Source: Lophium mytilinum (lineage: Eukaryota > Ascomycota > Dothideomycetes > Mytilinidiales > Mytilinidiaceae). Taken from it: DNA of 64,000 bases. Under the pieces are notes generated by a model. The model was not told the origin of the DNA. It saw only the letters and a program-made list of their open reading frames with translations, and ran no database searches. This document shows, piece by piece, positions 1 through 10,566 of the stretch (position 1 is its first letter; every line of letters starts with the position of its first letter). The translations under genes and the position numbers were made by a program. The stretch spans positions 575,765 through 639,764 of the forward strand of contig MU004186.1 of assembly GCA_010093605.1 (NCBI GenBank), written 5' to 3'.

Positions 1-66
1 AGCCCTAATTCCACGGAGGGGAAAGTGGAGAGTACAGTGACCGGCCGTGAATCTGGATACACTAGT

Positions 67-134
67 TTGCCACTGCTTGGGGTACCCCCAAAGCCTTTCG
101 AAAACCCAAGGGCGACGTTGGGTTTCAAGCAGTG
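67..134. repeat. Nested inverted repeat, possible MITE end
   Basis: Outer arms cactgcttg (71-79) and caagcagtg (126-134) are perfect reverse complements. An inner pair, aaacccaa (102-109) and ttgggttt (118-125), also pairs, so the element could fold into a hairpin of about 64 nt. The left part (67-90) closely resembles, in reverse orientation, the repeats at 12512, 13271 and 13522. A small non-autonomous transposon end is a reasonable guess, but no target-site duplication was identified. Confidence 0.45.
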
Positions 135-490
135 TATATTAGACTGCCTCTTGACTATCTGACTACTCAGCAGCCAGGCCACCCCCTACAATGGTGTCGA
201 GTAAGCAAGATTGAAGTCAAGCAGTGACGAATCTGTGTGCCTAGACTTACGTATAGTACTCGTACAATACAATAATTGTCGTATAAACGTAACTTTTCGG
301 GCAGGAAAGACGACAATAAACACAACAGAAGGATTGACAGGTTTTAAAGTAGTGTCAAGAAGTTTTTCGCTCTGGCTGGTTATATGAGACCGCCATAATC
401 TGAGCACTAGTAGTGGAAGGAAAACAGGAAGACAAGCAGTAAACTCTGCCTTATGACCTAACCCTTCTTCGGAAGTTGGTGTCAGCTACT
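135..490. other. No gene seen; 3' flank of gene A
   Basis: No ORF here begins with ATG and resembles a known protein. The stretch lies downstream of minus-strand gene A, so it probably holds that gene's 3' UTR and terminator. Confidence 0.4.
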
Positions 491-1653
491 TCAGCCCAAG
501 TTCATCTTGTCGAATGTATTCTCAGCTTCTCGCAGCTGCTTAGCGTCCTCTTCATCGTCCGCCGTTGCTCGAGGTACCATTTCTCCGTCTTCCCGGCCTG
601 GCTTGTATTTGACGCCTTCGTCTCCGTATGGCAGCCCTTCACCCTCCATCTCACCTCCACTCTGCCTGCCCCCACCAGCCGCGAACTGTCCAGTACTCAT
701 ACCCCTCATGACTTCGAACGCCCGGCTGCCTCCGCTGTACTTTCCCTTAGGTGACTGCTTGAACGCACCCTTGCCCTTTGGCGACTGCTTCGAGACACCC
801 TTTCCCTTCGGTGACTGCTTCGGGACACCCTTTCCCTTCGGAGACTGCATGGAGCTTGGGCCTTTTGGGGCGTTATGGGGAGCACCCGAGCCTCTCATGG
901 CCTTAGGCTCTGTAGGAGCTGCATGCACGGGATCGTTGGAGGCAGAAGCTGTCGCACGTGTAGTGGGCTGACCACGGAAGATCGGGTGTAGGTCGGGTCG
1001 GATTGGCAGCACCACTGGGCTGTGATCGGCGTCTTCTTTGTACCAGAGAATGCGGATGGCTGCGGCGTCCGTCTTGTCCAGGCACGGGATGATAGTCCCG
1101 TCAAACGCCACGTAGGCGATGAAGCATTGGCGCAAGGGGGCGAGGGCAAGGTCTTCGCCGGAAGGGCCGGTCTCGTGTTCCTCGAGAAGCAGCTCTGGCC
1201 AGCTCTTTGCTTTCTGCTTGTTTGCTTTCTTGTCGGTGTTGGACGCTCGGTGGCATAGACGGCATCCAAACTCTGGGGCGAGTCCCTCGGCGTCAAGTAA
1301 GTCTCCATTCTAATAATTTTAATTTAGTGTAAGTTGAGAGGAAGGTAAGGGCAGTGACTTACCTCAATGGCCATGCAGTTGGTGGCGCACTTCTCCGGAT
1401 GGTGAACATAGACCCAGTGGCCGCAGCTGAGTCTATGTAACTTTGAAGCTGGCTGCTGGCAAAGTCGATTCTCAGAGGCCTGGAGCCCTGTGCGGCTAAG
1501 GAGGAGCATTTCCTCCCATTCTCCGCCCGCTTTCTTGTCGGCCATCAAGCGCTGTATATCGGCGTAGCTGAGACGCGACTGAATACCAAGGACGGTCTGG
1601 CCCTGCGGTGTAGCGGCCGGCGCCTGGTCTGTACCTCCAAGGGGGGAAGACAT
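491..1653 (-). CDS. Gene A: Cys/His-rich tandem paralogue, function unknown
   Basis: Two exons, complement(join(491..1309,1363..1653)), 369 aa. The start is a true ATG at 1653. The intron has a GTAAGT donor and TTAG acceptor and is phase 0, falling just after the NCMAIE sequence. I do not recognise the family. The product has a short helical N-terminus (around residues 23-60), then eight putative zinc ligands: C65, H73, C77, H79, C89, C93, C113 and C116. A conserved block near residues 150-175 follows (CFIAYVAFDG then a PxxDxxDAAAIRxL-like segment). The C-terminus is disordered, with four SPKGKG-type repeats (about 250-288) and an acidic end finishing DKMNLG. Genes B and C share ligand spacing and intron position, and C shares the closing motif, so the three are tandem duplicates. 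Two zinc ions are inferred from the ligands, not proven. Confidence 0.8.
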
Positions 1654-2085
1654 GTTCGGCTTCTTAAGGATGTTTGATCTCGAACACCAAGGTAGAGGAA
1701 GAAGGATGTGACTGATTGAGACTGGTGTTGAGGAGAAAATGTGGGCTCTGCGGGAGCAACGTTAGAGTTATCAAAAGACTGCCAATTTCCGTGTGTTCGC
1801 CGAGGGTACCCGTGGGCTCACATAGAGCCGTATTAAATAGTGAATGCCCACAGCAAGACACACGGCATAAAAGTACTACACAAAATCTCCTGCATAGACT
1901 TAAAGAGGCTGAGTTATATATGAAGAAGGTTTAAGAAGTATAAAGTGTTTGAAGGATTCTGCGCCGGTTGGCTCCAATGACAAAACCAGGCTTTGAGGAG
2001 GATTTAGTATAGAAAACTACGAGAAGTACCTTCACATACTCTACCACCTATCTTGAGAGCGCACACCAATCGACCCATTCCCACC
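1654..2085. other. Intergenic, promoter side of gene A
   Basis: It lies between the ATG of gene A and the stop of gene B, both on the minus strand, so it should hold the promoter of A and the 3' UTR of B. No ATG-initiated ORF or clear box was recognised. Confidence 0.4.
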
Positions 2086-3405
2086 CTACTTCAGGGTTAT
2101 CGCTTGAAGCTTTTGTCGAGCCTCCTCAAGCTTCTTCCGCTCTTCTAACTCCTTGTGCTTGTGCTCACTGGCCAACTTCAGCTGCTCACGCTTCCTGCGA
2201 CGAGTTTCCTTATCATTTTGCGAAGAAAGACCACCGACCCGCATCTCGCTCTCCTCCGATCCCTCTATGGACGTAACCGTTTCATCGCTATAGCCCAGTA
2301 CCGGGCCACCCGCGTCCGTCGCGTCGTCGCCCACCCTCTGCTTGCCTTTGCCCTTCTCTTTAGCTTCTTGAGCACTTCTGATCGCCGCCGCCTTCGCCTT
2401 CCCATGCTTCTTCACTGCTTCCCGTTTACGACGGTTGCGATCGCGAGTAGCCGGCTTGCCGCTGCCAGGTTGGACACTAATTTGCGGGGGTTTGGCAGCA
2501 TGAGCCTTTGGAGGAGTAATTCTCACCGGTGAGTAGTCGGTACGAACACTCAGACCAGTATGAATACCGGCAAGAAGGTCGCTAGGAACAGTCGGGGCAC
2601 TAGCAGCGGGACTGGCAGACATGTTAGCGTCGATTTGCGAGGGGATGCTGTCCAGGTTGAATCAAGTGAAGTCAATGCTAGCCCAGGCATGAATAACTAT
2701 GGTGGGTTCATACTCCAAGTCGGCACGCTGGAAGAGACGGACGCGCTTTGTCCAGAGAACCCGGATCAGCGCCACGTCGATCGGATCGATCGCAGGGATA
2801 ACGTTTCCATCACTCGCTAGGTAAGCAATATGACAAGCCCGGAGACCCGCGAGCGGACCAGACTGTGCGTCGGGATCGAAGTTATGCTCCAGCAATAAGT
2901 CGACCCAGTTGTCGCCCGGCTCACGGAGAGATAGATCGCTGGACTGTGCCGCGCGTACGCAGATCTGGCATGCAAAGTCCGGTTGCTGAACGTTGATGGG
3001 AAGTTGATTGACATTCTATCGTTTTCAGTATAAATACAAATATTGGTTGTCGTTCATAACACACACCTGCATGGCCAAGCAATTCGGCGCGCAATCAGTA
3101 GCGGAAGGCGTGAAGATGAAGTGGGTGCACTTCAAAACGTGCAGCTTTGAATGAGAGTTTCGGCAGCAACGATTTTCCTTAGAGGCGTCGATGGCTGAGG
3201 TGGCGGAGGCGGAGGAGGAGACCGCAGGAAGGGTGACCTCGTACTTCTCCCAAAATCTGCCGACTTCTAAGAAAGCCCTCACGCTGCGCCAGTTCAATTT
3301 GGCTTCAAGGGCCAGGATTTCAGAAGGACGGGATCCGGGCTCCATATTAGTAGGCGTGGCGGCAGACGGCGAACTGAAGTCATTGAAAGATGGGGTGGAA
3401 GTCAT
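2086..3405 (-). CDS. Gene B: Cys/His-rich tandem paralogue, function unknown
   Basis: Three exons, complement(join(2086..2647,2714..3015,3067..3405)), 400 aa. The open frame extends upstream to 3441 only through a TTG codon, so the ATG at 3405 is chosen. Intron 1 (GTGTGT donor, phase 0) sits where the introns of A and C sit, after NCLAMQ. Intron 2 (GTATGA donor, ACAG acceptor, phase 2) is special to this copy; removing it restores a RADLD sequence matching gene C. Ligands are C81, H89, C93, H95, C105, C109, C129 and C132, with the same spacing as in A and C. A block with LRACHIAYLASDG and DPIDVALIRVL follows. The last 100 residues are charged and probably coiled-coil (KHKELEERKKLEEARQKL) and lack the DKMxLG end of A and C. 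Family unknown. Confidence 0.75.
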
Positions 3406-3757
3406 GAGGGACGTCAAACGCGAGTTCGATGGAGGATACAAAGACGAGAAGAAGGGAAACTATGGAACGCCAACGGTGTGTTGGAGAAGAGGGCAAAGAT
3501 CTAGGGGTGGTGACAAGAGTTCTGGGGAAAAGGTTGTGGCCCGTGTAAACGCACGGGCGTAGGTGAAGAGAAGCGAAGAGGTGAATTTAATGCGAAACTC
3601 TAACGCAAAGATAGAGCACCAGACGCCAAAAAATGAAAAGAGAATTCAATGATTTACCGCGCGTTGTGCAGCGGAAGTGAACAGAGGAGTAAAGGTAGAC
3701 ACGCTATAAGACTGGAAGCACAAGTCAGCGCCCACGACCTTCCCATCCCATCCACCT
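3406..3757. other. Intergenic, promoter side of gene B
   Basis: Spacer of about 350 bp between minus-strand genes B and C. No gene or recognisable site beyond the expected promoter of B and terminator of C. Confidence 0.4.
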
Positions 3758-5093
3758 CTACCCCAGAGCCATCTTATCCAGGCCCTGCTCTGCGTCCCGA
3801 ATTTTCTTCGCCGTCTCCTCATCGTCCTCCATGGGTTCGCCCTCCTCGGCCTTTTCCTCGCTTTTGTTTGCACTATCCTTTGCAAGCTTTCTTTTAGCCT
3901 CCTCCTCAGCTTCCTGCTTCGTCTTCGTCTCCTTTTCTGCCTTCCTCCGCTCTTTCTCCAATTTCTGGCGTTCTCGTTTCTCGCGACGAGCTTTCGTCTC
4001 TTCCTCCGACCGCATACCCGCAACGGACCCCCCGACTCCTTCGTCTCCGTAGTCTAGTCCGGAGTCAGCTGTGGTGCTCGACTCCCTGTGCCCCCCTCTG
4101 CCTCTGGCTGATCGCTGGCCTCTGCTCAACGGCTGGCCTCTACCCGAAGGCAGTCCTCGTCTCGCTCCGCCATCACGCTCTACATTTCTCGCCTCATAGT
4201 CGTAGGCCATCTTCCTCTTGTCTGGCCTGGCTGACTTGCCGCCACCTGGCCCCTTCGGCACCTTGTCGTAGTCAAAGCCAGAGGCATCCACACCAGATGG
4301 ACCTCGGACGGCTGGTGTGAAATCAAGGTCCGCTCGTTGCTTGAGCTTGAAGCGGTGGGTCATCAGCGCGCGGATCAGGGCCGAGTCGATTGGCTCGACA
4401 GCTGGAATCAACGTGCCATCTTTCGCCATGAACACGACCTGGCAAGCTCGGAGGCCAGTGAGTGGAGTTGAATCCCGCTCAAAGTTCTCTTCCAAGAGCA
4501 AGTCAACCCAGTGGTTTCCAGGTGTACGAAGGGCAGGATTGTTGGCTTGTGCGGCACGGAGGCACAGTTGGCAGCCGAAGTGTGGCCCTTGGACGGTGGC
4601 GGGAAGGGGAGTCGGGTGCTACTAGTGTCAGTACATCTTTTGCTGTGTGAGGTGCATAACATCCTATACGTACCTGACCACCCAAGCAGTTCGGGGCACA
4701 GTCAGTGGCCGAGGGAGTCCAAACATAGTGCAGGCACTGCAAGCGGTGCAACTTCGAGAAGCTTCCCTTGCACGTGCGATTTTCTTTGGCGGGATCAAGG
4801 GCAAGTGTGATGGGCGGAGAGGTTGCTGTTGAAGAGGAGGCAACCAGGCCAGATCCGGTGGAAGCGGACGAAGTTGCAGCGGGAATACTGAGACGAGAAG
4901 GAGTCGACCCAGCTTCGGTGGGCATCACCTCCTCGTACTTGCCCCAAAACTTGCCCACTTGTAAGAAAGCAACGACCGACTTAATATCCAGCCTGGCCTG
5001 GAGTTCAAGGATCTCAGAGGCAGGGGCAGCAGAAGGGGCCTCGCCGGCGGTAGAGTAGAGACCAGTCAAGTCGAAGGCGCCAGAAAAAGCCAT
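3758..5093 (-). CDS. Gene C: Cys/His-rich tandem paralogue, function unknown
   Basis: Two exons, complement(join(3758..4618,4674..5093)), 426 aa, ATG at 5093. The intron (GTACGT donor, TAG acceptor) is phase 0, after NCLGGQ, as in A and B. The N-terminus has a predicted helix (SEILELQARLDIKSVVAF), then a Ser/Thr/Ala-rich linker. The ligand set is C108, H116, C120, H122, C132, C136, C156 and C159. The core continues with HWVDLLLEENF, LRACQVVFMAKDGTLIP and EPIDSALIRAL. The tail is rich in RG (residues about 240-290) and then Lys/Glu, ending LDKMALG like gene A. RG stretches with charged coiled coils occur in RNA-binding proteins, but that is only a hint. It could be the parental copy, since it keeps both the tail motif and the fullest core. 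Confidence 0.8.
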
Positions 5094-6177
5094 ATTGTGG
5101 GTTGTGCCGCTTTTGGAGAGAAAATGTGGATAGAAAGGAGAGAGAACCGTCTACCCGAGGTGCGTGAGTAGCTGTTGTTGGACTTTTGCTGGTGCTGTTG
5201 ACGGAAGCAAGTCTAGTGAAGCAACAGTATCAACATATTATGCAGTGGCTAGCTTCTATGCGCCACGTGGAAGCTGCTAGTGATAGTGAATGGCCTTGAT
5301 ATCGCAGGCAAAGCGCTTGGAACCCCATATTACGCCTCTCGTCGGCTGTCTAATAGGAACATCCGAAGACGAGGGCCGCATGTTACGTGATTTTTAAGGG
5401 AAACAAATTAGAACAGCTTGAACGAGTCACTGGTTGAAGCTACTGCTATCATCATGAAGACGCCGGCCTTACGCTCTTAAATACTTCGTTCGTAGCCTAG
5501 AAGCCGTTCACATTGGGTCACGCGCCGTGTTTGTCTTCGTAGACGACCACGGTCATATGGAGCGGTGGGCAAGACTGGCTTGATGTGACTTCGAGTTTGC
5601 CCGACAATGAGACCGATCGAAGCCACCTTGACACCTTCACGAGGCGGAAAAAGGTATAGAAATGACCACCTAACTCTCGCTGCCTGACGACGCTATTGAA
5701 ATCGAACGAGGTATCGTCACTATTGAAAATGACACTATGAACGAGCGTGACAGGATTGAAAGTTCGCCTACCTATGTAACGGATCGAAGCCAGTCTAGTA
5801 TTTCTAAGAGGGCCATGAAATAGCAACCAGACCTACGAGATTCGCGCTGCATGGCCTATGCTTGTCTCCATTAGAGCCGAAATCGGCGATGTTGAGTACT
5901 CGTTTTGCGAGCGTGAACAACGCTCGGGAGTCATCCAACTCGCTATACGCCTACACATCAGTCACGCTCATACCGCTCGATATCAAGCCTGTGGAATCTG
6001 ACATTCAGCCATAGAAGGGTCAGGAGCCCTCCAGCACGTTACCAATAACTGCACAGCAGTCTGACACCAGTACCTAGTATGCAGCGCCTCAACAATGTCC
6101 CTTTCGTAGGCGCCCCCAATCTGTCTTGCAACCTTGCAATGATTTACCTACCTTGATTCTATTGAGAAGCCTCCTAC
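5094..6177. other. Gene-free stretch of about 1.1 kb
   Basis: It contains the promoter side of gene C. An open frame at 5518-5826 (minus) starts only at TTG and matches nothing I know. Nothing else is supported. Confidence 0.4.
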
Positions 6178-6349
6178 TCAATCGTCAAAGTTGAAAACAT
6201 AACTATTCATGATTCTGAACCGCTCTTCCGCTGTGAGCTTGTTCGCCGTGTCACAGACGCACTTGTTCCCGCAAAAGCAGCCATCGCGTAGAAGAATAGT
6301 CTTGATACCTTCAAAGGCGCAGGGAGTTGAGCAGTTACACTTAGGAGGC
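6178..6349 (-). CDS. Cysteine-rich terminal exon, gene incomplete
   Basis: This minus-strand frame is open for 56 codons and ends in TGA at 6178. A well-formed acceptor precedes it: CTAAC branch point followed by CATATCAATAG at 6350. The translation begins PPKCNCSTPC, continues through DGCFCGNKCVCD and ends with a short hydrophilic tail. Eight cysteines fall within about 32 residues, mostly as C-x-C pairs. The upstream exon is uncertain. One donor (GTGTGA near 6440) would join it in phase to another CDC-containing segment, and the stop of the next minus-strand gene overlaps a GTAAGC donor. It could therefore be a small Cys-rich protein of its own or an alternative 3' exon of the gene at 6536-7774. 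Confidence 0.3.
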
Positions 6350-6535
6350 CTATTGATATGTTAGTATTGTTGGTAAGTCTAAATATACGCATTGAGCTGG
6401 TGTTCAATTGCTCTTGCAAGGTGCTGTCACACCACGAAGCGACCCAGCAATCGCATGGATGGAGTACAGCTGCAACCGGAGCTTTCAACTCAGACAACAT
6501 ACGTCCGGAACGTAGACACGTAATGAGAATCATGC

Positions 6536-7774
6536 TTACCAGTGATGTCCAGTCATGTTCATATATGTCCTCAACTCTGATCTGAGATCATGATGAACTC
6601 CGTTCCGCTCGTCTGTCAGAATCTTGTCCCAGCCATTCTTGACGCTGGTTTTGATGTATCCGGTCAGGTCAACCCGGGGAATGTGCTGAATCCACTTCTT
6701 TGCTGCAGTGAGAATCCAGTGTACCACTACCTTGTTGCACGAAGTAGATTGCTGAAGTACGAGCGTTGACCTCGCTGGAAATTTCCGCCATAGATATGGG
6801 TCTGTCTGAATGCCGTACTTGGTACTCTGGAAATTGAGCTCTAAATGGCGGAGATTGGACATGTAAGTCGAAGCGAGACATTGCGCAGGCGGATGTGAGC
6901 TTCGATTGTATTTTGGAGTCGGAAGCCCGAAGAAATACATGAAGCTCTCCATCATGAAGTCGAGTTTGATGTGCGTGAAGGTGGAGAGATCAAACTTCAT
7001 TGGTCCATCCTTGAAGTAAAATGCCCCAAACGCGCCGGGGTCGAGGAATATCTTGCGACTCTTCATCCAGCCAAGCTCGAATGACTCGTGAAACAGCTGC
7101 TTGTTTGCTAGCATAAGAGCTCTATTTGGTGGCTCCGCATTGGTCGGTTGGTCGTGATATGGTCTATCACGATGAAAGGTCATCCCTCCTGGTATACCTC
7201 GGCCAAGCAAGCGAACATCCTCGACGGAAGGCTCATCATAGCCCCGGATATAGAGAGAGTCGTTGAGAGTAGGGTAGATGTCTCGTCCGATGGCATGTCC
7301 GTAGATTTGATTTCGTAGTTCTCCAGGAAGCTCCAGGAATAAAAAAGCTTTTCCAGTCGTCTTCCACCACTCCATTTGACCCTTGTAGCCTCCTGAGTCA
7401 TCGCTCTCAACATCCTGTTTGTCTATCCAGCTTTGCAATGAGATCCATTTCTCGGGGACGCCGACTAGAACATCCTGTATTTGAATCTTCTTTGATAGTG
7501 ACGTCCCTACGGCGCAGGCGCTGAGTGGGATACTCTGTGCAGTACGAATAGGATGGAAGCATGGCTTGACTTCAAGAGTGAACTGCCTGATCTGGAACCC
7601 CTCTAGGAGAGGGAGCGGAGCGAAGTTATGCTTCAGCGATGTGTTCGATGCGGCACTGACGTCAAACAACCAGGCGCGAAAGTTCGTTCGTTGACGATTG
7701 TCGAGGTAAGATTTCACCGCCTCTATGAACAAGCCATCATTCGATGGTTCCGGAAGACCAAATTCGCTCGACAT
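6536..7774 (-). CDS. F-box-like (2EXR-type) fungal protein
   Basis: Single-exon gene of 412 aa with ATG at 7774 and TAA at 6536. Residues around 145-160 read FLFLELPGELRNQIYGHA. This is the FxxLPxELRNxIY signature of a fungus-specific F-box-like domain expanded in Pezizomycotina and usually uncharacterised. After it come a segment with NRALMLANKQLFHESF, typical of the same family (a line about former conquests of 'xQ..xEs'), and a long region with no known domain. Role unknown; a ubiquitin-ligase adaptor is inferred from the motif only. The last codons overlap a GTAAGC that could serve as a splice donor, so the true C-terminus may be longer. Confidence 0.7.
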   Translation of the reverse strand: MSSEFGLPEPSNDGLFIEAVKSYLDNRQRTNFRAWLFDVSAASNTSLKHNFAPLPLLEGFQIRQFTLEVKPCFHPIRTAQSIPLSACAVGTSLSKKIQIQDVLVGVPEKWISLQSWIDKQDVESDDSGGYKGQMEWWKTTGKAFLFLELPGELRNQIYGHAIGRDIYPTLNDSLYIRGYDEPSVEDVRLLGRGIPGGMTFHRDRPYHDQPTNAEPPNRALMLANKQLFHESFELGWMKSRKIFLDPGAFGAFYFKDGPMKFDLSTFTHIKLDFMMESFMYFFGLPTPKYNRSSHPPAQCLASTYMSNLRHLELNFQSTKYGIQTDPYLWRKFPARSTLVLQQSTSCNKVVVHWILTAAKKWIQHIPRVDLTGYIKTSVKNGWDKILTDERNGVHHDLRSELRTYMNMTGHHW

Positions 7775-8048
7775 GGTTGCGATCCGGCGGTTGATGATGA
7801 TTGTGGGGTGGGGATGCGGGCGTGGTGGCAGTGCAGCCCGGGCAGCTTTCCAATTATACTATTCTAAGTGCCAAGGCTGAATTCTATTTGGGGCTTAGTG
7901 CACTTCACATCCACTTCTAGTTTCGCTTGAGAATTACGCTTTCAGATCAGGCGATCCACGATGGATACTTCACTGGATTTAGGATTCGAATCTGACGACG
8001 CTGAAACCTTCCGGTGTCAAAGTCTAAACCAAAATCTTACACCTAATC

Positions 8049-8982
8049 TTACTCACCCTTCGGATAGTCAGTGCTATGGCTAACATCCTTCCACTCCGTC
8101 AACAAGGCCTCAGTCTCCTCACATTTCCCCCGAATGAATTTCTCTCCGTCGCTCCCCAGTACCAGCCTAACCGGGATTCCTTTCCCTTCCGCAACACCCG
8201 TCTGGGTCAACACATCCACAATCACCTGGGCTCCTTTCTTCACGTCGCCAGGCTGATTGTTGTTCGTTTCATCCAGCACCTTCCTAACCTGTCCCACTGC
8301 GCTCTCGTCATACACCGCCAGCTGCACGCCTGACTTTATTCTCGCGCCCGGGTTCAAGAAATTAGTCCTGAAGTACCCGGGCTCGATCACGGTCACTTGG
8401 ATTCCGAACGCCTCTACCTCTGTACGTAGCGACTCGGTCAACCCTGAAACAGCCCACTTCGTCGCAGCGTATAGCCCGAACGCTGGGCCGCCGCGCCAAG
8501 AGCCTACGCTTCCAAAGCTGGCGATCACACCGCTCTGTTGAGCGCGTAGGTACGGGAGGAAGGCGCGAACGACGTTCAGAGTGCCGAATACATTCGTGTT
8601 AAAGGTATCCTGAGATTCCTCGGGCCTGCGTACGATCTTCAGAAGAGCTTCGGATGCACTGGCGAAATGTCCATACTCACGTGGTCTCTTCAATCGCGCC
8701 CTCGAGGATGTAACCCGCGGCATTGATCAGATGGGTGATGCGACCGTACCTAGAGTGAGCCTCCGCGGCTTTACTCCTTAGTTCTTCGAGAGAGGCCGTC
8801 ACGTCAAGACTCATGACGCCTGCACCTGCGGCTTCAAGATCGGCGAGCTTCGAGGCATTGCGGGCGGTTGCGATCACTTTGTGGCCGCGGCTGAGGGCTT
8901 CGAAGGCAATGTTCTTGCCAAAGCCGCTGGTGCTACCAGTTATAAACCAGACGGGAGTCAAGCTAGAGATCGGAGCAGACAT
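8049..8982 (-). CDS. Short-chain dehydrogenase/reductase (SDR)
   Basis: Two exons, complement(join(8049..8625,8681..8982)), 292 aa, ATG at 8982. The intron has a GTGAGT donor and CGCAG acceptor in phase 2. All classical SDR marks are present: the nucleotide-binding TGSTSGFG at residues 15-22, NAAG at 87-90, a serine near 140, catalytic Y153-x3-K157 (YAATK), and a PGYFRTNF segment after strand 6. It most resembles fungal oxidoreductases acting on small carbonyl or alcohol substrates with NADP(H), but the substrate cannot be read from sequence. It stands alone, with no biosynthetic neighbours. Confidence is high for the fold and low for the reaction. Confidence 0.88.
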
Positions 8983-10218
8983 GGTTGGGAAGGTGCTTGA
9001 GTTGATGGATTGAGTGGAGCGGTGATTGAGAAATGAGACAGATGTTCTAAGGATGATGATTAAGGCTCAGATGCAAATGAAAGCTGTCGCGTATGAGACT
9101 AAAAGACAATGACCTAGGAAGAGATGTAATAATGGAGCAGGAAGTTGACCGCTGGCTGCTGTCAGCGTCTTTATATGCCTCGCGCTCGGCTACAACGCGC
9201 TTTCTTGGCTGTGTTGTAGCAAAGCACTGTATCACTGATGGTAAGGGTAACAATCCTGGTATCCGGACGAGAAGATGCAATATATCTCCGTTGCTGTAGA
9301 AGATCGGGGAGAGTTCTAGTGCTGGGGGAATAGCGAAAGGGAATAGTGACGATGGCAAGGGATTAAGACGGATATAAGATGGAGCTAGTGCTATTCGTCG
9401 GGTGCGGAATAGGTAGCGACGAATCCTTGGCGCGTTTTTTCGGTGCCCGTGTTCCCTACCAAAATTTGTATGAGAATCGCGGGAGCACCGCCTAATTGAA
9501 TATCATTTATACTTGCTAAACACCCAGAGAGCCTTATTTATTATTATCTTAAGGTCTGCCACTCAGTGCTAACACCGCTTTTTCACACGAAGACTCCAAT
9601 GTGACCCAATACGCTAATGCGATCTCTTCTGGGGACGTCCCAATCGCGTCACCAAATAAATTGTAGGAACCTTGGGATTTCGTTCAAAAGGGGTGTAGGA
9701 TAGCCATTAGTCTAAAAGTGGGTAGCGTAGATACTACCCCGGTCATTCGAGGCGGAGTTCCACGACGTCCCTCCTCCATCACCGACTCTTCTCCACGCCA
9801 TCCCCTAACTCGATCACTTCGCATTGCGGTTATGTAACCTGTCTTCTGATGAGTATGTGTACGCCTGTCTCTTGCTATACAAGGTATCCAGTAGTGCTTT
9901 TACAGATGCACAATAATCAGAGTTCTGTCGTTTTAGATGATCTTCGTGGGCGTCGTCCACGTCTTTTGCATCCCTCCAGGCTTCATGAGTTCTCCCTTGT
10001 CAAATTAAAGAGTAGGTGGAGCGCCAACGCAGAATTCCCGACTCGTTCAGTGTTTCTTCCAAGCATCATACTCAGAATCGCCGATTTCGACCCTCCCAAG
10101 GCGTAGAACTCCCTCCGGCTTCCCAGGCTCCATCCCCTATCAACCTGAAGGCGCCACCATCTACTTCATCCGCACCGAGGCGCAAGAAAACGGTCCTCCA
10201 AATCCGGTCGTTGCATAG
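8983..10218. other. Gene-free stretch, SDR promoter and spacer
   Basis: It is the upstream region of the SDR gene plus about 800 bp of spacer. ORFs on either strand are short and lack recognisable protein features. Confidence 0.4.
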
Positions 10219-10566
10219 CCATCAATAATAGCCTGCACGGAAGCCTGCAAGTTTCGAGTTAGCAGTGAAAGTGGAAATAAGTCGGACGAAGCCTTCACAT
10301 CCGCCCTCCGCGCTTACGAGCTCTGTGTCACCTCGGAGAAGCAAACCTCGAACGCCTTCCTGATCTCCACCCTCGTCCTCAAGTGCAAGAAGCTGAAGTG
10401 GGAGGAGCTGTTTGAGCGCCTTCCTACTGGCGGAAAATCCAAAAGATTGAGTGGCGGGAAGGTCCCTAAAACTTCTTCTCGAGCTTTGGAAAAGGTTCAG
10501 GAAACGCAACTAGTCGACTGTACCCGCTCTATGTCAGGTACCACCGATCCTGGCCGGCTCAACTGA
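10219..10566 (+). other. Unassigned open frame, possible gene fragment
   Basis: This frame is open for 115 codons after an in-frame TAG and has no suitable ATG at its start. Its middle looks protein-like (EAFTSALRAYELCVTSE, then LVLKCKKLKWEELFE), suggesting a helical domain. I cannot name a family. It overlaps the end of the minus-strand noxR fragment, so the area looks like a patchwork of gene pieces. Confidence 0.25.

Noticed and set aside
5518-5826. Minus-strand ORF of about 100 codons
   Set aside because: It begins at TTG, has no ATG and shows no domain, splice context or composition typical of a gene.
7980-8000. Possible tRNA T-loop (attcgaatc)
   Set aside because: No matching acceptor stem, anticodon arm or A box within a plausible distance.
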